Positions 19,324-22,759 of a DNA stretch of 22,759 bases are shown piece by piece. Position numbers and translations under genes: made by a program. The notes beneath the pieces were generated by a model. It was not told where the DNA came from, ran no database searches, and saw only the letters and a list, made by a program, of their open reading frames with translations. The DNA is taken from the NCBI GenBank assembly GCA_003833135.1, contig QZLH01000592.1:35213-57971 (forward strand), in the 5' to 3' direction. Source of the stretch: Oehlia diaphana. Lineage: Eukaryota; Glomeromycota; Glomeromycetes; Glomerales; Glomeraceae. Numbering within the stretch: the stretch's first letter is position 1; each line of letters starts with the position of its first letter.

Positions 19324-19778
19324 ATGGAAAAGAAAGAAAGTTATGAAATATCAGAAGATAATCCACTCTTGGTAAATTTTTATCAAATAATAATATTATT
19401 ATATATTTAAAAGTTTTTATTATACATGTGAATTATTACTTATAAATTTTGATTTTTTTTACATAGAAAACATCAGTATTTTCTACTAAAGACTCTTCTT
19501 CTGAAGATATTCAACAAAATCAATCACTTTGCAAGATTTCTTCCTCTTCTTCACGTTCATCAAAATTTTCTAATAATATCGATAAAAAAATATTACAAAA
19601 CGAAAGGAAAAGAATGCTTAACAGAAAGGCTGCTGCAAGATTAAGACAAAAAAAAAAGAAAGAGATAAAAGAATTACAAGATTCAAATATAAGTTTGAGA
19701 GTTGAAATTGAGCAAGTGGAAAGTATTATAATGAAATTAAGACAACAAATTATGGATCTTGAAATAAAAGAGAAATAA
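19324..19778 (+). CDS. Small bZIP transcription factor, two exons
   Basis: Exon 1 is 19324-19371 (MEKKESYEISEDNPLL). A 95-nt GT-AG intron follows (GTAAAT donor, ACATAG acceptor), then exon 2 19467-19778 with TAA; the junction is in phase 0 and the product is 119 residues. After a Ser-rich linker, exon 2 encodes a basic region with NRKAAARLRQKKKK, matching the bZIP N-x7-R signature (N-R-x-x-A-A). A zipper follows with L/L/V/L/L every seventh residue (ELQDSNISLRVEIEQVESIIMKL...). It should bind DNA as a dimer in the nucleus. The Ser of the usual A-x-x-S-R is Leu here, a variation that may affect target choice. The whole protein is little more than the DNA-binding module, with no obvious activation domain. 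It is a stand-alone gene with no coding neighbour within 2 kb. The minus-strand hydrophobic frame over exon 2 is a shadow. Confidence 0.87.
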
Positions 19779-21493
19779 TTTTTATTTTTTAATATATTGT
19801 ATAAATTTGCTAATATTATCATATTGAAATATTATAACTTGATATTAATTATTAACATGCATTTAGGGAATTAGGAATTAATTTTATAGAGAACGAATTA
19901 TTATATTTTTTAATTAGGCAAATTTAGCTTTATATATAGTTACGCTAGCATAGTATTTTTTGTATATTTAAATTTTATTATAAATAAAATTTTCGCCAAT
20001 ATAGTATGAAATTATTTTCAATATACAAGAAAATGTGTTGCGTAACGATTTTAATTTTTAATTCATGTAGGATAATTTTAAAATCTACTGATCAAATTCC
20101 ATTTTAATAAAAAATGCATAACTTCATCTGGTACCTAAAGAGCTGTCAGACTTTTGCTGTTCAATATCTTTATCTTTATCTGATATAATATTTAAGATTT
20201 TACCTAACCAATTATATTTTATTGTCTGGAGCGAAGAGATAGGACGGACGCGGTCCACCCACGTGATAGTCAGCCAATAAAATCGCCTCAAATTTACTAG
20301 TTATACAACTTAGTCTTTATTATTTATCTCACAAATTTTTAACAAGCTATTATTTAAGCTTAAGACAAAAATATTAATAAGCTTATTTGAAAATGAGAAC
20401 GAATAATTCTATTTGCACAATACGTGTATTATTCGCAGTATGACTATTAGAGACGTTAGCGAATACATCGCTATTTAAATATTGGCACTTTACAATGATT
20501 ATTCTGGAAATAATCAATTAATTTCTCATAAAAGTTTTCCGGAAATAATCGATTGAGTGAAATATCTCTTCGTCAATTTCATTCAATTTATTCTAGGCTT
20601 ACACCTTTTTGATTTATAATTTACTGCGCCTGCGATAAATCATAAGAATTTGTTTCTTTCAGAGATTTTTTTTTTTAGTTTCTGTTATTCCCTTCACAAA
20701 GTATCGACTATAGTCTTAGCCTCAAAAGTATCATAAATTTCAAATTATTTTCATTAAATAACAATAAAGATCAATTCTTAAATTATTTTTATATTCAGTT
20801 GTTTTGATCAATATTTATTTATCAAATAAGGATTTATTAAACGAAAAAAACTTTATTACATTCAGTTTGTTACGTCATTATACAAACATTTATTTTTGTG
20901 ATTATTAGCATTATATTGCCAAATTATTGAACGTAATATCTACTAGATATTTATTAAAATAGCATTCGGAATTATTTTTCTTAAAAGTTTTAACGCATGG
21001 ATTCCAGAAACAAACTTTCTTGTACAATTACAATAAAATCAAATAGACTAACCGTTTCTTAACAGTTGTTTCATTTTTAATTAGGATTTTTTTTCTTTAT
21101 AAGTTTAGGAATATATAGTAATATATTACATCATGACATAATATAAATATACGGTACGATTAATATTTTACAAGTACGAGCGGATACGATGTTAATCGTG
21201 ATAATAATTAGAAAATTATTAATTATTAATGATGATAGAATTGAATAATACAATCAAGGTAAGAACAAATATTTCAAAAAAATTAATATAAGCATTTAGA
21301 TAAGTTAAAGTTTCAATTTCGAAAAAATAAATTGACTTAAAAGAAATGCAACCTAAAAAAATTGAGTTGGAGTTGAACAAGTATTAATAAATAATTTAAC
21401 TATATCAAGTTTTAGAAGCTTTTTGATAAAAACAATCGTAATTTTGTATTAGATAATTAGAAAGAAAATTTTTGCATGCTTACATGCTTAAAA
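19779..21493. other. Non-coding stretch containing an orphan promoter-like segment
   Basis: No gene is supported. At about 20230-20290 a GC-richer segment contains GGACGCGGTCC (small palindrome), CCACGTGATAG (CACGTG at 20260-20265) and CCAAT (about 20274), preceded by TATCTTTATCTTTATC (GATA-type words) near 20170. This looks like a promoter, but no ORF follows. The words TTCTGGAAATAATCAATT and TTCCGGAAATAATCGATT (about 20500 and 20537) are a direct repeat pair. Confidence 0.4.
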
Positions 21494-21745
21494 TTATAAT
21501 ATTGTTGGAATCAGTTCTTTAGTGTTTATGAAAATAAACAAAAGATTAATTAGGGTAGGCAGAAGGTATATATATATAAATAATATGATGATAGTTAATG
21601 CAAAGTTAATAAACAAAAATAATGTCTCTAAATTACAATTGACCAAATTCACTGCAAATCCGATCAGATGTGAATAAAGTATTGCACTCCCAATGGCAAA
21701 TACGATCAGACACAAAATAAAGGATTTATGACGATATATAACAAT
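21494..21745 (-). other. Hydrophobic open frame, possible membrane-protein exon
   Basis: The minus-strand frame is open from about 21745 to TAA at 21494 and has no ATG. It encodes about 80 mostly hydrophobic residues, with perhaps three membrane-length segments (LCLIVFAIGSAILYSHLIGF; FLFINFALTIIILFIYIYLL; INLLFIFI). It could be an internal or last exon of a membrane protein, or the chance product of T-rich sequence. No acceptor site was found at its upstream edge. No family was recognised. Confidence 0.2.
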
Positions 21746-22357
21746 AAAACCAATGGGTTAGGTGTATATGACAACAAATGACAATGAGATAACAAAAGAA
21801 ATTTATGACAATAAAAATGTTTTATTTAATATATATCAATAAATTATCACTTAATATCTTAGTGACTTGGATGCCTATCTAATTACATTGAAGAATATTG
21901 CACCTATTTATGAGTAAAAGCACTAGACTAAAAATGTTTATAATGTTTAATATGTCATATATACCATATGTGCAATTTTAAATATATTTGATATATTAAA
22001 CTTTTTTTTTTTTTTTTTTAATAGTAACGCATTTTATTAATTATTTAAAAATTAAAAATTTTACATAATTAAATTTAAAATACTTAGAGCTTAGTAAAAA
22101 ATTTTACTAAACCCTATAACTAAGTTTGTATCTATCTAAAAAAGAACTATCTGAACGCTATTCTAAAATTTAGTACCTATTAAAATTAATTATGTTAAAT
22201 CTAATCTAAAAAATTTTTGGTATAAGATCCCAAGTTTTTCCTATGTTAATACCTTCTGTTACTGATCCTATCAAACGATTTCTGTTATATATTAAACATT
22301 TCGAACATTGATCTTCCCATTATATGACATTCGTAATATTAATCGTGATCAACAGTT
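21746..22357. other. Non-coding, A+T-rich
   Basis: No coding region is seen. It contains a T18 run at 22002-22019 and several near-copies of TTTATGACAATAA / GACAACAAATGACAATGA around 21730-21810. Confidence 0.4.
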
Positions 22358-22360
22358 ATG

Positions 22361-22367
22361 TCACGTG
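22361..22367. promoter_or_regulatory. TCACGTG E-box upstream of a short basic ORF
   Basis: TCACGTGATT, followed by CCGTCACATC, lies about 50 bases before the ATG at 22412. It is the third CACGTGAT in this part of the window, after 19209 and 20260. Confidence 0.35.
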
Positions 22368-22411
22368 ATTCCGTCACATCATTTTTCATCGTAACAATAT
22401 CATTTGTAATA

Positions 22412-22615
22412 ATGTCAAATAAATCAAAACAACAACGTAAAAAACGTAGAATTAATAATGAAGACGTACCACCAAGAGACTGGGGGCGTAACGTTATTCT
22501 TAATATGGGATATGATAACCCTTTCATGACCTCAATTCGTAACCTTGATAACTCAACCTTTTGGATATATTTGACAAGTTCTAATTTTCGGCATAATTTA
22601 ATTCTCTTTCTTTAA
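22412..22615 (+). CDS. Hypothetical short basic protein or first exon
   Basis: Open frame from ATG 22412 to TAA at 22613-22615 (67 residues); the frame also stays open back to 22358. The N-terminus is strongly basic (MSNKSKQQRKKRRINNED), followed by VPPRDWGRNVILNMGYDNPF. Composition changes to T-rich, low-information residues after about residue 55 (TSSNFRHNLILFL), so the real exon may end earlier, for example at the GTAACC near 22540. I do not recognise the family. The base composition of the first 130 bases is less A+T-rich than the flanks and an E-box precedes it, which favours a real gene or a relic over chance. Confidence 0.35.
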   Translation: MSNKSKQQRKKRRINNEDVPPRDWGRNVILNMGYDNPFMTSIRNLDNSTFWIYLTSSNFRHNLILFL

Positions 22616-22657
22616 ATTTCATTGATTCTATCAGTTTTGACCCCCTATAAAAAATCT

Positions 22658-22730
22658 ATATACGGAAATGATACGTTTTGTATACATTTTATATATGGTT
22701 TCAAAAATTCCGTATCACAATTCCGTATAT
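22658..22730. repeat. Imperfect inverted repeat near the window end
   Basis: ATATACGGAAATGATACG (22658-22675) pairs with CGTATCACAATTCCGTATAT (22711-22730), allowing two extra bases in the right arm. CCCCTATAAAAAA (TATA-like) lies just before the left arm. It could be a hairpin, a terminal repeat or a dyad regulatory site. Confidence 0.45.
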
Positions 22731-22759
22731 TTCATAAGTAATTCGTTTTTGAAGATTTT

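Noticed and set aside
19520..19822. Minus-strand 100-residue hydrophobic frame
   Set aside because: It is the complement of the Lys/Glu/Ser-rich bZIP exon, which has clear splice sites and domain motifs.

Overview
The window looks like nuclear DNA of an arbuscular mycorrhizal fungus (Glomeromycotina, Rhizophagus-like). This is inferred from several things: strongly A+T-rich sequence full of homopolymer runs, short GT-AG introns of about 73-110 nt, protein kinases of the expanded tyrosine-kinase-like type with a C-x2-C...W-C-x2-C leader, a very long Sel1-repeat array, and gene relics scattered in long non-coding stretches. No bacterial, viral or complete transposon gene was seen.

Left half (1-12.8 kb): four kinase loci are arranged as a mirror image, A > B > < B' < A'. 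A (1-734, plus) is the 3' part of a kinase gene cut by the window edge. B (2416-4116, plus) is a complete five-exon kinase gene whose splice sites can all be placed. B' (about 6650-5490, minus) is a decayed copy of B that still carries the intron position but has lost the catalytic loop. A' (12824/12579-7973, minus) is an intact relative of A: about 30 Sel1-like 36-residue repeats, then the Cys motif, then a kinase domain split by one 74-nt intron. The order and orientation suggest an old inverted segmental duplication centred near 4.8 kb, followed by decay of one B copy. At its 5' end the A' array carries a recent two-unit (216-bp) duplication with a one-base deletion, and the repeat homology stops abruptly at 12767/12768.

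Middle (12.8-16.7 kb): two direct copies of a relatively GC-rich ~140-bp unit, a frameshifted relic of a protein family I recall as common in Rhizophagus (Ser/Lys 'SPSKK...KDW' type), a 121-nt near-perfect foldback element (MITE-like), and the 3' half of a tRNA-like sequence.

Right part (16.7-22.8 kb): mostly non-coding. The one convincing gene is a compact two-exon bZIP transcription factor (19324-19778, plus) with CRE-like and CACGTG motifs just upstream. CACGTGAT recurs in two other promoter-like places (20260 and 22362); the latter precedes a short basic ORF of unknown function near the window end.

Functionally, the kinases and the bZIP protein would be signalling and transcription components. 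Nothing in the sequence ties them to one pathway. All similarity statements come from reading translations by eye and from memory of the families; no search was run.
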